From assembly GCA_905221605.1 (NCBI GenBank), contig CAJNDS010002250.1, positions 481,690 through 545,689 of the forward strand: DNA of 64,000 bases, in the 5' to 3' direction. The translations under genes were made by a program, and so were the position numbers. Positions within the stretch are counted from its first letter, which is position 1. Every line of letters starts with the position of its first letter. Positions 21,561 through 35,984 of the stretch are shown here, one piece after another. Origin of the DNA: Symbiodinium natans (lineage: Eukaryota; Sar; Dinophyceae; Suessiales; Symbiodiniaceae). The notes below the pieces were generated by a model, which worked only from the letters and a program-made list of their open reading frames with translations, searched no databases and was not told where the DNA came from.

Positions 21561-24500
21561 AAACCCTAGGCCCTAGGCCCGAAGCCCCAAAGATGCTTCC
21601 GGAGATCGAAGCTTGGAGGCGGCCCGGGGGCCCGGCGACGCGGAGGCACTGGCGGCGCAGCGGCGTGCTGCTTTTGCCGCCTGCAGCCCAGCTTGACCGT
21701 TTCCTTGAAACAGTGAGATGTGGTGCCACAAAGCCCTGAACCACGTGGAGCTTGTGTCGGATCTCGTTACTGGTGTCTGCAGGGTGCTCCAAGAGTTTAC
21801 ACCTCAATGCCTCAAGGCACTGTTAGAACGAGCGGCAAACCTCCAGCGCGGAGGATCCCTGACAATGCCTGGGCCTCAGATGGCCAGATTTGACTTGAGA
21901 TCAGGGGTGACAAGGCAGGGGGTCCTAGGCTTCTTTTTTGGCAACAAAGGAGTTGATCACGCCGATCAAGTGCTGATCTGTTCTCGACTGGTTTTCGGAG
22001 TCGTCCCGCTGAAGGTTTTTTGAAGCCATCATCTTCAGATGCTCGGGACGTGTCGAGACGCTCTAAGGCTGACCGTTCTTGAAACAGAGGCCCGATGGGG
22101 CTCTGATCTTCATCTCTCTCTCTCTCTCTCTGTGCCTCTGTCTCTCTCTGTTCTTCCCTCCCTCTCCCTCTCTCCCTCCTTATGTTGATTGATGTGCATT
22201 CTTCTGGGGTTGGAGCTCCCGTTCATTAAAGGGGAGCGCAGCCACGCTTGGAGCAGGCCATGGCAGCTCTGGGCATCCCAGGGCAGAAGAAGGCAGGGCA
22301 CGGTGGCACGATGCGAAACTCAAGCTACGGAAAAGAGAGAACGCAAAACATCTGCAAAAAGGGGTCACTCCCTGGGTGGGCCTAAATTCCGGGCTCCATA
22401 TCGGCATATCGTAGTCGCTTGCTCCTGGCTGATAGGCCCCGAGTGGCGAGGACGCCAATGAGCCGTCGCGGCCCTGGACGACCCGAGTACAAATACTGGA
22501 CGCTTGAAACTACAGAGGCGTCTGCATGGCAGCCCTTCAATGCCCAGTGACGTTGCATGCTGTGCTGACGAGCCTCAAGGATCTTCACTCTCGATGATTT
22601 CCGAGGTCGGAGGCCGAGAGTCGTCGAGAGTCTCAGGGAATTTTGGTGAAGATCGATCGCTGCATTAGTGGGGCTTGTTGGAGGGCCATCGGCCGGCATG
22701 TCGCGTCCCTTGCGTCCAGCTGCTGTTTGCATCGTACTCATCAGCTCGGTCGCCGCAGCGCGCACGAGCGATCATGAGCGCACTGGAATCGTTGCTGCAG
22801 GCAGAGTGAACTGGAGCGACTGCAGCGCTTGCAGGCGCACTGGTAGCCGCTGCTAGGAAAATGGAGGCTGCATTCTGGAGCCTGGGTAGCTGATGCGGAG
22901 TGTGACAAGTCTGTGGTAGCAATGGGGGATGAGATCTGCAGGAGAGTCACCCTCAATAGGTCTTGTCGCTGTCATGATGTCCGCCGCAAGCTTCACCAAT
23001 GCATTGCTGCAGTTCCATGCCTTCCTGCGACGAAGGAGCGCGGAGTCCCGCTGACCGAGCGCTCCCTGAATGCAGCCAACCGAGAGTATTGGATTGATTG
23101 GCAGGAACGGATTTCAAATGCCTCACAGAGAGTTTTGATAGCCTTCGGGTAAAACCGGGTCACGTCCACACCACAGCGTAGTCGTGGCTTTGTTTCCCTG
23201 CGCCCTAAACCCGAAGCCTTAGACCGCCCTAAACCCCCCCAGGCCCTGGGCCTTGCGCCACCCGGCACCAGTGCGCCGGGTGCCAGGGGCCCGAGTTTTG
23301 GAGCATCCAGGCTGATTAGACCCCTGGGGGAAAAAGAGCATCTTATCAAGCATCAGAGGGTTTTAGGGACTAGACGGGAACCTCCCACGTGCTCAGAATG
23401 AGGACGTCCCTTTGAATTCCTGTTCACCTATTTCACCGGTTTTGACAAGAGTCTCTGGGATTTAGAGAGCCGCCCATCTTCGGGAACTTGGAACGCCGTT
23501 TGTACTTGATAGGTCAAGTCTGCACGCGAGATGCAGAGCCTCTCTGATGGTCAGGACTTCTCCATGCGCCTTGTCATGCGCCTTGTCATGTCCTCTGCGC
23601 AGTGCTCCCATGGAAAGCCAGCGCAGGTCGTTCTTGACAAGTCCATGGCTTCAGCAGGTTTGTTTCCAGCAGTGGTGGCAGGCAGGTTCAGAATGTCTTC
23701 CTTTCTGCTGTGTTATCTGTGTTTTTGAATCCATGTGAGACTTCAGGCGCCAGCTTTTCCCGCTTCGGCTTGGGCTCGAAGACCTCGGGTGGTGAGGCTC
23801 CTGCTCTGATGCCTTCTGCCATTCTCTTGCCGAAGCCTCGTGTGCACCTGCGCAACAGGCCAAGGCCCGTGACGTGCGGCCGCCGGCCCTGCAGGCCATG
23901 TGGTAATCCGTAGTTTGAGGCTTCTGCAAGTCTATGACCAGTCCATGAATGGTCTATGCCAGTAGGCTGTTGCGGCCCACCTCCGGACGCTGCTAGCTCT
24001 GGAGCAGGAGGCGCTGCTGCAGACCAGTACTGGTACTTGCATCACGCAGTTTCACCTCGGTATACCTCGGTCACCCGTCTCTTTGTTCGCATGGGACGGC
24101 AGCCGGCAGCGCATGCAAGCACCCGCGTCGCTTGATTGTCAATTTTTCCTCTCCCAGGCGCACTTCCGACCCACAGCAGAAGCGGTGGACAGCCACCAGT
24201 CCAGGCAGCTGCAGGTGGGAGGGGGGGCATAACCCGAAAGGAGCAGGCGGCCTCTCATTTTGTAACTTGCTCTCCGTGCTTGGTTCAGGCTGTGGCCTCT
24301 GCGCTACAGCAGCCGCATGGCACAGCCCTGCTGCCCGAGGCAGGTCGGATGTCCACTGCACATTCGATTCAGAAAACTGCCCCGGTTCAGGAAACTAGGG
24401 GGGGTAGGGGGTGGGGATGATCATCGCGTTCACGTCAAGGGTCAGGGTGCTTTCAGATGCTCTCAGGAAACTTTGCAATTCTCGAGTCCTGCATTTGCTA

Positions 24501-27500
24501 GGTTAGCCTAATCATCTTATTCTGCGCGCGGTTTCAGTTTCCGAATTTGCTGCCGATGACAGAATGCGACGTAAATCGACAGCATTGCGCAGTCTTTTTT
24601 TAAGGAGATGACGGCTCTTCTGCTGGCCGCATGCAGTGGGGCCTTGGACCCGCTCCCGCTCTCAGAGGCGCATTCGAGAGAGGGGGGGCATCCCTTAAGG
24701 CAATTGAGCAAGGCATGACGAAGAAGGAGTCGCTTAAGAGCAGGTCAAATGGGTCACGCTTCTCGCCCGAAGTGTCCTTAGAACTTGGCCCGACCATCAA
24801 GAGGCAGAATCGGCAGCCCTGATGGAACAATTTCGTGGAACGTAAGCAAGAAGCGACCGCTGTTTTGAAAAAATTCTGTTCACGCTGGATAAACTCGTGT
24901 GGTGCCATTCCCTTTTGAGGCATCGGAGGCTCTGCGCGGCGGCGCGCGGTGACCGACTAAGTTTTCCGGGCGCCGGAGGCGGCACACCATGCAGCAGTTG
25001 GGAGCCAGAAGTGGTAAGAACTGCCTTCCTGCAGAGCAGGTGTGTTTGATGTCCCCGCCGGCATTTTGCCGAAAGCATTCAAGACCGGTCTTGACAAGCC
25101 CTATTCTTGACATTAAAAGGATATTTAAGGTGTTCTTTCATGGGATTCGCTAACAGGCTCACAAGGTCAGTCTTTGCGAGTGACGCTTGGATCTGGCACT
25201 CGAGACGTCCTTCTGAGGTCCCCGCTACTCCTGCACCTCAAGGTCGCATCCACAGTCTCATCCTTCTGTCGTGTCTCACACGTCACTCAGTGCGCTGCGC
25301 ATGGGATGTTGTGGGACTGAGTGCACATAAGGACATGTAGTCTGGAAGCCTGGCAAGCACCAGCTACTGTAATGGCCCTCCAGTGTGCCGAATGTCGAAG
25401 GAGGCAGCGCCAGGCATGCTGAGCAGGATTGGCCAGGAGAGCCCAGCACAACCCAGCGGGCTGTGCCCTGAGCTTTAGTCCTTCATTGTGCCGTCGGAAC
25501 ACCTGCGAAGGAGTCAACGCTGTCACAATCCACTTTGCGGGAGCTGGAAGTCCGGAGCACGTTGTGAAAGCTTGTGAAAAGCAGCGGTGCGATTACGTGC
25601 GGTTACGCAAGAGGCCTTGCAGACGCCTGAGGTCACAGTGCGACTCTTCGTGAAGCTTAAGCAGGCCCAAGTCTGAGAGGGGGCAGCGAAGGAAAAAGTG
25701 GTCGAGCTCCTGCTAGCTCACGACGGGTGTGTGCCAGGCTCCCAACCGTAGTGATTGACGCGATAGCAACCGGCGGCCTCGGTTCTGAGTATTCTGACTA
25801 TTCGGAGAAAATCCGCACGACAAGATCTCGTCTCCAAGAACACTGATCAGGCAACAAAAATCACATAGACAAGCACTGATGTCAACAGCTTGGAACGTTT
25901 TTCACCATACCCTATTGCTAAACCATTGCTAGTCAGCTCGAGCTGGAGCTGTGCTGTGCTACTGGTAGGCCACTGTGTGCTTCTGGATCCTTTGCCTGTG
26001 AGACGTGGATGTCGTGCTTGTCACAGAGAGTTTCGGGCCATGGCTGGGCCGGCCGATGTCGCGAAAGTGGCGAGCTCAGCTTGAGTCAGGGTGGCAGGCG
26101 AACGGCGAATTCCAATTTGCCTGGATGCGTGTCTGCTGAGACCGTGTGCAGACCCAGTCCCACCCTCCAGAGCGCAAGGCGGGAGTACATAACACGGCGT
26201 ACACTTCAGGAAATCGATTCGGTTCCTGTCTCAGGTTGCCACCTGGAGCCGCTGGTGGGCGAAGCAGGCCTGGAATCATCAAAGCTGACAGGGATCTCTT
26301 GCGGGCATCACAAGCTGCACCGTGGCACAGTTCAACCTGCTTGTGGCAGTCGATGCTTCTTGGAATCCTTAATTGCCCTCTGGCCACTTGTGCCGATGCC
26401 TTTCAGGCCTTGCTTGCGGCACTGCTCTTGGAGGTGCTGCGCTGCGATGCTCTGCGTGTTCTGTTCTTCTGACACTTTTATACTGTAGCTGCTGTACGAA
26501 CGGAAATGAGTTCAACGCAAGCAATGGATGGCGCCTTGACGCCCTAGACTTCCGACCACTGAACCGCTCGAAAGGTGTACGAGCGACACAGCGTCCCATC
26601 CTTGGCTCTTTGCACGAGATGTCCTGGGATGGCGCAGCGACGCGTAGCGGCGACGCGTAGCCGCACAGCATGTTCGCCATAGCTGTTCCAAGTTGATGCT
26701 GGCGCTTGGTCTTCTGGCTACTGCAATGGCTGCGCGCAGCTCGGAACTGCAGTGACATGCAGTGACGGTCGCTGCATAGTGACAGCCTAAGTGCCAACAT
26801 CCTGGCTTCCTGCTCGTTTAGAATCGGAGGTGGAGGTGTCGGCAAGTTTCCCTCATTTATCCTTTGCTTGTCGTTAGGGGGAACCAGGCAACCAGCAAGC
26901 CAGCCAGCAAGCTAGCAAGCTAGCAAGCCTCGGTCTTCATGGATCAGGCAGCTGATGCGTGACTCACCCCAGCACTGGACATTTCCTGTTCGAGTCCGTG
27001 CGCGCAGGCACCGCGCAATTTCACAAAGCAACAAAACGAAGCCATCAACACACAATTCATGAAGAACTGCTGCGCGCCCCCGAGCCGTTATTGTGAAACT
27101 TCCATCACGTGTGCATCAACATGCCATACTTCGATTACCGGCAGTCAGGCCAAGCCAAGCCCTATTGCGTACTTGCGCCAATGAAACCATTCGACAAGCA
27201 TGCAGATACCTTGCTGGTAGAAGCTTTGGCCTGTACGGCTGTTGTTGCATGTCATATGGGGGCTTCCGAAACGTAGGGACCTTTTTTGAGGTCCTTTGAG
27301 AGCTCTATTCAACATGCATTTGGGAGTATAAAGGGTGAACCCTAATTTCAGCAACCCCCATATCTAGCAACAGGTTTGCAGAACCAGTCAGCTGAAAAAG
27401 AGGTGGACTCCTCGTGCTTGCACTTGACAAGCTTCTCTGTACTTTTCTTCTCATTCGTGCTTTATGTTAGAGTGCTGAGAGCGGTTTGCAGCAATCGGCA

Positions 27501-28669
27501 GTGTTTTGGAACCGCTGCACACGCCTCAAGATGCTGCCTGGAGTTTGCCTTTGACCGTCGAAACATCTTGAAAGGCTACGTGTTACAGCGACTGCAGCTG
27601 GCAAAGACCAGGACTTGAAGTTATCCGCAAAAGCAAAAACGGTTCCGGAAGAGAAGCCCTGCTGTAGACTGCAAGATGAAGCGCTGCGCAAGTCATTGCC
27701 GAGGCGCTGTTGCGAAGCTGTGGTGCGGATGCTAGGCTCACTTCGCCTGCCCGGTTGTTCACTGTAGCGGAGCTTCTCTTTAGTGAGCTTGGTTCGAGTT
27801 TGAAGGGTACCTGCTGACACATGAAAGCATTGAAATGACAGATGGAGCCTGACAGCTTTCTGTGGTACATGACGCATGTGTGATCTGTTGGCATCTTGTC
27901 TGACGAGGCGGTTGGCGTGGCACTTGCTCCGGGCTCGGCAGCCAAACGCCAAGGTGTACAGACAGGCGGGAACACATGCTGAACAGAGACAGCGTCTGCA
28001 GGGGACTGCTGGTCACCGTGTTGAGGTCAGGGCATGTGAGGGTAGTTTCTATGTACTTCTATGTAGTTTGGATCTTGCTTTTGAAGCTCTCTGCATGTTG
28101 CCAAGCCTGAAACAGGAGAATGCACACGCCACACCGAAAGCAGGCTGCCAACTCCACTGACGTAGGTCGCCAAAGGGTCTCGAGAAAGCAGTGCAGTCTG
28201 CGCACTTGAGCATGCATCGTCCTGAGATACCCATCGCCCGCCACATGCCAGCACACTCGCAGAATGCCATGTCGCCATGGTGCCGGGCCTTGCAGCTTTC
28301 CTTGAGCTCGCCCGGCTCGGCGAGTACCGATCACAGGCCCGGGCCATAGTTGGTTTGGCGCGAGCTTTCGCTGAATGCTTCGTAAGGAACCAGGGAACGA
28401 GGAAATTAGCCTTGTATCCCCTCCCGATATAACCCCTTTAAGGCATGAAACGCCCTACAGAGAACCATCAAGTAGATTCTCAGCGGCCCTTTCCTGACCA
28501 GGCTGGAGCGTTCTGCAACGGTTGTGGCGCCATTGAGGCCGGCAATCTCAAAAGGTTCGCACACAAACCTACGAAAGATGACTACACACTTATTATTTGA
28601 GAATACTGGTACATTCGTACATTGTTAGTTTTTCTAGATTATTAATGCTGGTAGATCAAAGCAATCTCA
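21561..28669. other. No recognised gene over about 7 kb
   Basis: Many overlapping frames of 60-160 codons are present on both strands, and none has a motif I can name. Remnants of CCCTAAA appear near 23203-23240. A CT microsatellite lies at 22110-22175, short GCAAGCTA repeats at 26895-26930 and a GACGCGTAGCG repeat at 26637-26660. No strand is clearly preferred. This may be intron or intergenic DNA. Confidence 0.45.
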
Positions 28670-29048
28670 GATTATCATATTATGAGATTGCCGTCAAGGT
28701 CCGCGAGGTGCTTGAGGACGAAGATCTCTGCGATGAACTGGCCCAGCACCTGCAGTTGTGGCCTTCCCGCAGCTTACTTTGCAGGGTCAGCCATTTACTT
28801 AAACTTTTGCGTATAGTATCGTATCGTTAAGTATATTGAGATGTATCGTTATACGTAGGTGTACATGGGTATGTATAGTTATATATTTATAGTTATATAT
28901 AGGTATTAATAGTTATATATATAGGGATTTGTAGTCATCAAGTGTTTGCAAAGCCGCGAAGATCAAGTCGTGGCGATCAGGAAGCCCCTGGAAGCCAAGC
29001 GCTTCAAGTCGCTGGCTGCGGAGGCGGCATCCTCTGGCCCCTGGCCCT
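28670..29048 (+). CDS. Two candidate exons of an unknown protein
   Basis: The first block (about 28670-28784) follows ATCTCAG and reads YYEIAVKVREVLEDEDLCDE and then a Leu-rich stretch. The second (about 28943-29048) follows CATCAAG and reads REDQVVAIRKPLEAKRFKSL, ending at a TAA that lies inside the first CCCTAAA unit. Both have the charged, helical character of real coding sequence and lie on the same strand, separated by an AT-rich spacer. I recognise no family. If the second block is terminal, the telomere-like array at 29045 starts within its stop codon; otherwise the exon ends earlier. Confidence 0.35.
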
Positions 29049-29305
29049 AAACCCTAAAACCCTTGAACTCCCTAAACCCCCTTAAGCCCCAAACCCGAAA
29101 CCATAGACCTAGACCCCACGCCCTAAAACCTAAAACCTAAAGCCTAAACCTAAAGCCTGAACCCTAAACCCCAAACCCTAACCCTAAACCCTAAACCCTC
29201 AACCCTAAACCCTAAACCCTAAACCCTAAACCCTAACCCTAAACCCTTAAGCCTAAACCCCATACCCTATACCCTGTACCCTAAAACCTAAACCCTAAAC
29301 CCCGA
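29045..29305 (+). repeat. Interstitial CCCTAAA array, degenerate
   Basis: About 30 units, mixing CCCTAAA with CCCTAA, CCTAAAA and CCCCAAA. It ends 6 bp before the acceptor CTGCTAG of the next candidate exon. Confidence 0.9.
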
Positions 29306-29317
29306 GCTCCCTGCTAG

Positions 29318-29374
29318 GTGCGTGCTGATCCTCGCTTTGAGCTGGTGGATCCTGAGGAGGAGGAGGCTCGATTT
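29318..29374 (+). CDS. 57-bp candidate exon, protein unknown
   Basis: Exactly 19 codons (VRADPRFELVDPEEEEARF) lie between CTGCTAG and GTATAAGG. The telomere-like array is upstream, and TTTAGGGTTTAGGG follows about 25 bp downstream (29398-29413). The acidic run is typical of dinoflagellate coding exons, but no family assignment is possible. An alternative donor at the GTTTAGGG would require another frame. Confidence 0.35.
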
Positions 29375-30879
29375 GTATAAGGGATTGCCGAAAACAGGGT
29401 TTAGGGTTTAGGGAGGAGTATGTTTCGGGGTAGATACAGATAGACATATATATATATATATATAGATATGTATGTAAGAGGAGGTTTAGCTACGATTTAG
29501 GATACGGGATCGTTCTCAAAGGTGTGCTTCTTCTGGGAAATCAAGAAGAAACAAAAACATCGACGCACGCGCACACGTTGAAGACAATTGCCCTTAGCCC
29601 CAAACCCCAAACCCTGAACCCTAAACCCACATTCAATTGTTTATCATTCGACCGCAAAGGCGGTCAGTCAGTCGGCCCGTCTTCCAGACTCCAAGTTGTA
29701 GCCAAACACCAAGGCGGCCAGTCAGACCGTCTGTCGGTCAACTTAAGGTTTAGATGCTGATGTTTAGTGTTTAGGAGCCCCCGGCTCTTGTTTGGTAGGA
29801 GCCACCCCTTAACAAATGGTTCCTTGACAGGACATTTTTAAAGGTTGGATTTCACCCTAGCCCTTATTTGTTTCGGGTATGCCCAAGGGATATGTTGGGT
29901 ATGTCATAGACCCAGTGGCAGTCCTAGGCAGTAGCGTCCCCTAGCGACAAGAGGTTTGCCTCGAAGTACGGACAAGAACCAGCATAAGGCTAAACCCGCA
30001 ACCTGGAGACACAAAAGCGAAGATAATAGCATAGTAGTCATCATAGTCATATAACACACCTATCTGGATCACCAACGAAAGCAAATGAGGCAGAGTCTGT
30101 GAACACTGCGGACGAGGCCGAGTTTTGTGAAAGAAGCCGCTGCTCGTAGACCTGTAGCTGGCAGACTTGAACGAAGAGACTCGAACGGGATGAACACTCC
30201 AGCTGATCAGGTCTCGAACGCTCAGCAGCGATCCTTTCGCACCAGCGGATGGAATTCCAAGCGCGGAATCAGAAGCGTGCGTGGCGGAAGAGGCACTGGA
30301 CCCAGTCCATTTTTGCAACTGTCCTAGGAAAAAGCTGGGTTGTTATCCGGCTGGGCGAGATCAGGCTGCACGCACATGAATCCAATGCGTAAGAAGTAAG
30401 AAGCCATTCCTCCAAGCTGTTCAAGGCCCTCCTTCCCTTTCAAGCTTTCAAGCAAGCCTTGCTGCAGGCCGCGGGGGCTTGGGCCACTACTTTGACAGCA
30501 GCTCGTTGAGATTCCACTCGGTTCTGGTAAGTTGATTTCGCCTGTTTTGGCTTAACCTCCTTCTCCTCAGATGACATCTGATTCGGTTAAGGTGTGGCGG
30601 AAGATGACCGAGATGTTGGTGGAAGTCACCACCCACCGCCACGGAGCCACGCAGCAAATCCATACTTCAGCCGCTTTCCAGCAGTCATGCCCAATTCAAG
30701 TACTGGCTCGGCTTGATGTCTGTTTTGGAGTCGCTACAGAGCAGACTTAAAATGTTGCGCTGGATTTGTGCGTGAGATAGGTAAGCAGCCACACTCGAAG
30801 CCATGACGCCCAGTGTCTCAGGTGTAGAGTCGTAGAGACTTGTACTTCCGACATCGGAGAGCTTGTACTTCCTTCTATG
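29375..30879. other. No recognised gene; telomere-like remnants
   Basis: TTTAGGG at 29398-29413, an AT microsatellite at 29447-29465, a degenerate CCCTAAA block at about 29590-29628, and GTTTAG-type remnants near 29745-29775. Frames on both strands around 30127-30327 carry no motif. Confidence 0.4.
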
Positions 30880-30884
30880 CCTGA

Positions 30885-32861
<1,977 letters not shown>

Positions 32862-32870
<9 letters not shown>

Positions 32871-32960
32871 GTTGGCTTAGGGGTTAGGGTTGGTTTAGGG
32901 TTTGGGGTTTGGGGTTTAGGGCTTTTTATGTCGCCACGTTGGTTTAGGGTTTAGGGTTTG
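32862..32960 (+). repeat. Duplicated exon-end plus TTTAGGG blocks
   Basis: The 14-mer TGTCGCCACGTTGG occurs at 32862-32875 and again at 32929-32942. Each copy is followed at once by a TTTAGGG-type run (the first beginning GCTTAGGGG, the second GTTTAGGG). The exon end with its donor and repeat appears to have been duplicated over 67 bp. Confidence 0.85.
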
Positions 32961-33142
32961 GTTGCGATCATGTTCCTCTGCATCAGATATCATCATATCC
33001 TACATCTCTACTTGAAAAGGGTGCTGTGTGAGACGTTGTGCGACTTGAGTCAGGAATGGACGAGCCAGCGGAACGCCCTGCTGAACCGAGCCATGTAGGC
33101 CGGTGAAGGGAATTTGTTTGGGAAGTCTCCACTTCATTTATT

Positions 33143-33173
33143 TCTTCTCTCTCTCTCTCTCTCTGGCTCTTTG

Positions 33174-33204
<31 letters not shown>

Positions 33205-33255
33205 TTCTGATGGTTCAGAATGATACCATCTCTCTCTCTCTCTCTCTATCTCTGT
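33143..33255. repeat. (CT)n microsatellite
   Basis: Two long CT runs with GGCT and TATCT interruptions, separated by a short unique segment. Confidence 0.95.
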
Positions 33256-35369
33256 CTCTGTCTCCATCTCGGCCCCGTCCAATTTCCCAGCTCTGTGCAA
33301 CTTGCTGGGCACCTGTTTGCTCCAGGGCGGACCACTGATAGATGTAGCTGTATGTTTTAGTTTGTCTCGTATAGTTATTTTGTCAAGCTACCCGAGTAAC
33401 AAGTTCCAGTGGACAGATTCAGCTGTAAGTCTTGGTTGTCGAAATGTAAAGCCAGATCTAACATCCGTGTGCCCAAGATGTGCATCTTGATCAGCTACAA
33501 AAGGGCCGGCAAAAGCACAACTCAGCGCTTCGCCAATGCAAACTCAATGTGTTTTTTTTTTTTGGCCGCTTCTTTCCCTCCCTCCCTCCCTCCCTCCCTC
33601 CCCACACTGTGAAACTTCACATGCCCCATTTTACGGAAGGTCCAGCCGCCAGAAGGACCGACATCGACACGCGGCCGAGCGTTCGTGCCGGAGGTTCCGA
33701 GACCCTGCGTAAAGTCCAGACTGGGCCACCAGCTTTTCCATCCATCTCATCTCATTCTGGAGCAGCGTGTGCTTGGAGAGTTGGTTGGAGGTCGTCGTTC
33801 GTCCTTGCGCAGCTTGCAGGTGGAGATGGTGGCGGTGGACACCACTACTTCGAAGCGCAGGCTGCGCAGACTCCGAAGGCTCGCCGGTGTGCGGCACTCC
33901 TCCGACATCCAGCATCCCAAAGCCCATGTCTACCCATGTCTACCACTTGGGATGTTCCCCCTTATACCAACAGTCCTAATGAGGATTCTATTATAATAAG
34001 GGGGGTTTCTGTGATCCTTATGAAGGACTGTTAGTAAAAGGGGGTGCATCCCAATCTACCTACCACTTAGTACCCGTCCCAGGACGAGCCTAGCCTTGCA
34101 GAGCTGCGGGCCGAGGTGGGAGTGGGGGACCCGCGTGTTACCGCCGATGTTCCCGCCGTTGTGGAATGTTGATGTCGTTGCGGAGAAACCGTTGGACAAG
34201 CAAGTTCTGAGTGTGTAAATGCTTCGCGACGTCTGGCCCCGGCCCTGGATCGAAAGTTGAGGCCATGGCATGGCATGCTGCGGGTGATTTGAAGTGAGGG
34301 ATGCAGCAACTGTTGTGTATTTGCTGTATGCCCTGGCCTTATTTGGAGTTGAGTCAGGGTTCCTCGGGAGTTGAGCTTTCCAAAGCGGAGGAGCGGCTGC
34401 GAAACGAGAATGCCCTGTGTTGGGGCCGGTTGCTTTGCATGTCATGACCCAGGTTCCTTGCTCGCATGGGGCTGTGGTGGTATCTCCAACCTTCAGTGTC
34501 CCTTGCGTGTGCACGTAGAGATGGGGATGATCGGTCTTTAGCCAACCTGGAGCAACCTCGGATCCAAGACTCCCACCTTTGTTGGCGCGAGTGCGAGCCC
34601 ACATTTGGCAGACCAGCACGACGAGTGTCGCATTGGATTCCAGCACGACTTCGCCTCGTTTCGTCGGCCCACCAGTGAGAGGATCAAGCAAGGGCTTCCT
34701 GGAACTTCCTGTTGCGGGTGGGTGTGGGGAGATTGCTGTCTATATTTCTATGACGGACCATGGTGTTTAACCGGCCGTTTCTGCCAAATGTTTGAAAGGC
34801 TCTGGCCGGACCGCCAAAGGAGCGAGGCATCGGAGTCTAAGCTGCCGCAAGAGGAAGTTTCTATATCTAGCCTGCAGCATCGATGTTTTTTTGTCCGCAA
34901 CCTCGGCTTGTACAAGTACCGCTGCAGCTTCCTTGCCCCCTAAGGAGCCTACATTCGCAGCGCTGAGGGCGAGCTTTGGGGACGCGTTGTCGCCGTCGCT
35001 CGCCAAGAACCTTCAAGCCTTTCGCTGACAGCGAAGAAAAGCAATTGGGGGTTTACGATATTAATTAAGGGTATCCCACTGCTACCCCCAAATTTTGTAG
35101 AATTCCTTGACAAAGAGCCCCTAGGCGGGTCCCCCTGTTCTTGTAAACCAATTGAACAATGTCTAACAAGGGGTTTTAAAGACTTCAGCGGCCGAAGCTT
35201 CAGGACGCAGGCCGAAATTGGAAGTTGGCATCGGGACGATCTGCGAAGAAAGAGCCCTTGAGCTTGCATTGGGCGGGTGAGACATGTGTGGCTCTTCTTT
35301 GGAACATGGTTCCCATGGACCAGGGTAGGGGGTTTCAAAGGGTCTTCCAGGGTGGCTGGTTTTGGGCCG
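33256..35369. other. No recognised gene apart from a MITE
   Basis: Frames of 100-210 codons occur on both strands (33480-34034 plus, 34056-34691 minus) without motifs. A poly-T/CCCT run lies at 33550-33602. A short hairpin (ATTGGGGGTTTAC with TACCCCCAAAT) at 35043-35097 may be the remnant of another small inverted-repeat element. Confidence 0.4.
33947..34054. mobile_element. MITE, family A copy 2 (108 bp)
   Basis: The left end TTGGGATGTTCCCCCTTATA, then CCAACAGTCCT, is inverted at the right end (AGGACTGTTAGTAAAAGGGG, then GTGCATCCCAA). It has the same termini and length as the copy at 5849. Flanking TCTACCAC (left) and TCTACCTACCAC (right) may include a target duplication but do not resolve it. 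Confidence 0.88.
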
Positions 35370-35482
35370 TAAACCCTAAGCCCTAAGCCTTAAGCCCTAA
35401 ACCCAAAACCCAAACCATAAACCCTACACCCTAAACCCTAAACCCTAAACCCTAAACCCTTCTTATGGTTTAGGGTTTAGGG
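35370..35482. repeat. CCCTAAA block closing into an inverted TTTAGGG pair
   Basis: CCCTAAG/CCCTAAA units at 35375-35460 are followed after TCTTAT by GGTTTAGGGTTTAGGG, a head-to-head telomere-like hairpin. A candidate exon starts 36 bp later. Confidence 0.9.
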
Positions 35483-35518
35483 TTCGTAGTAGGACGTCGT
35501 ACGCCCCCCATGCATGAG

Positions 35519-35609
35519 GAACGAGGGTCGCGCCTGGAGCTTTGACCCGGATCCTGGCCGAGACCGCAGGCACCTCGTGCTTAAGGTAGATCTCATGGCG
35601 TTGAGAGGG
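35519..35609 (+). CDS. 91-bp candidate exon, protein unknown
   Basis: Open from after CATGAG to GTTTAGGGTTTAGGG, reading NEGRAWSFDPDPGRDRRHLV and then LKVDLMALRG. The GT of the donor is the start of the telomere-like run at 35610. Codon content looks real, but I do not recognise the protein or its other exons. GTAGATC at 35586 is an alternative donor. Confidence 0.35.
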
Positions 35610-35984
35610 GTTTAGGGTTTAGGGTTTTTATAGGGGGCTCATTGTTACTTTCCGGACCGATTGGAGACTTGCATTGCCTGAGGGCTGCAGCAGCGCGGCG
35701 GGCAGAGGAGGCTGCTGGCTTTGCACCTTCGTTGACTTTCGGTTTTGAAGAATGCTGTCGAGATGGCATCAGGGGACGGTCAGGTGGGGGAGACACTTGT
35801 GAAAAGTGATTGCAACGTAAAGGCAGCCGCTGCCTGCAGCATGGCAAGGCCTTTTTGTGCACAGAGTTTCCCCACAACCGGAGTCTTATGTTGGGTGTGC
35901 TTACTAGCTGGAGCCTGAGGTTGCAGGACAGTCGTCACACGGAGGATTGGCATTTTTTGCATGATTATGGACGGATTTCAAATT

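Noticed and set aside
26920-27010. Possible tRNA from a GTTCGAGTCC-like loop
   Set aside because: No acceptor stem or anticodon arm can be folded around it. Other T-loop-like strings in the window failed the same check.
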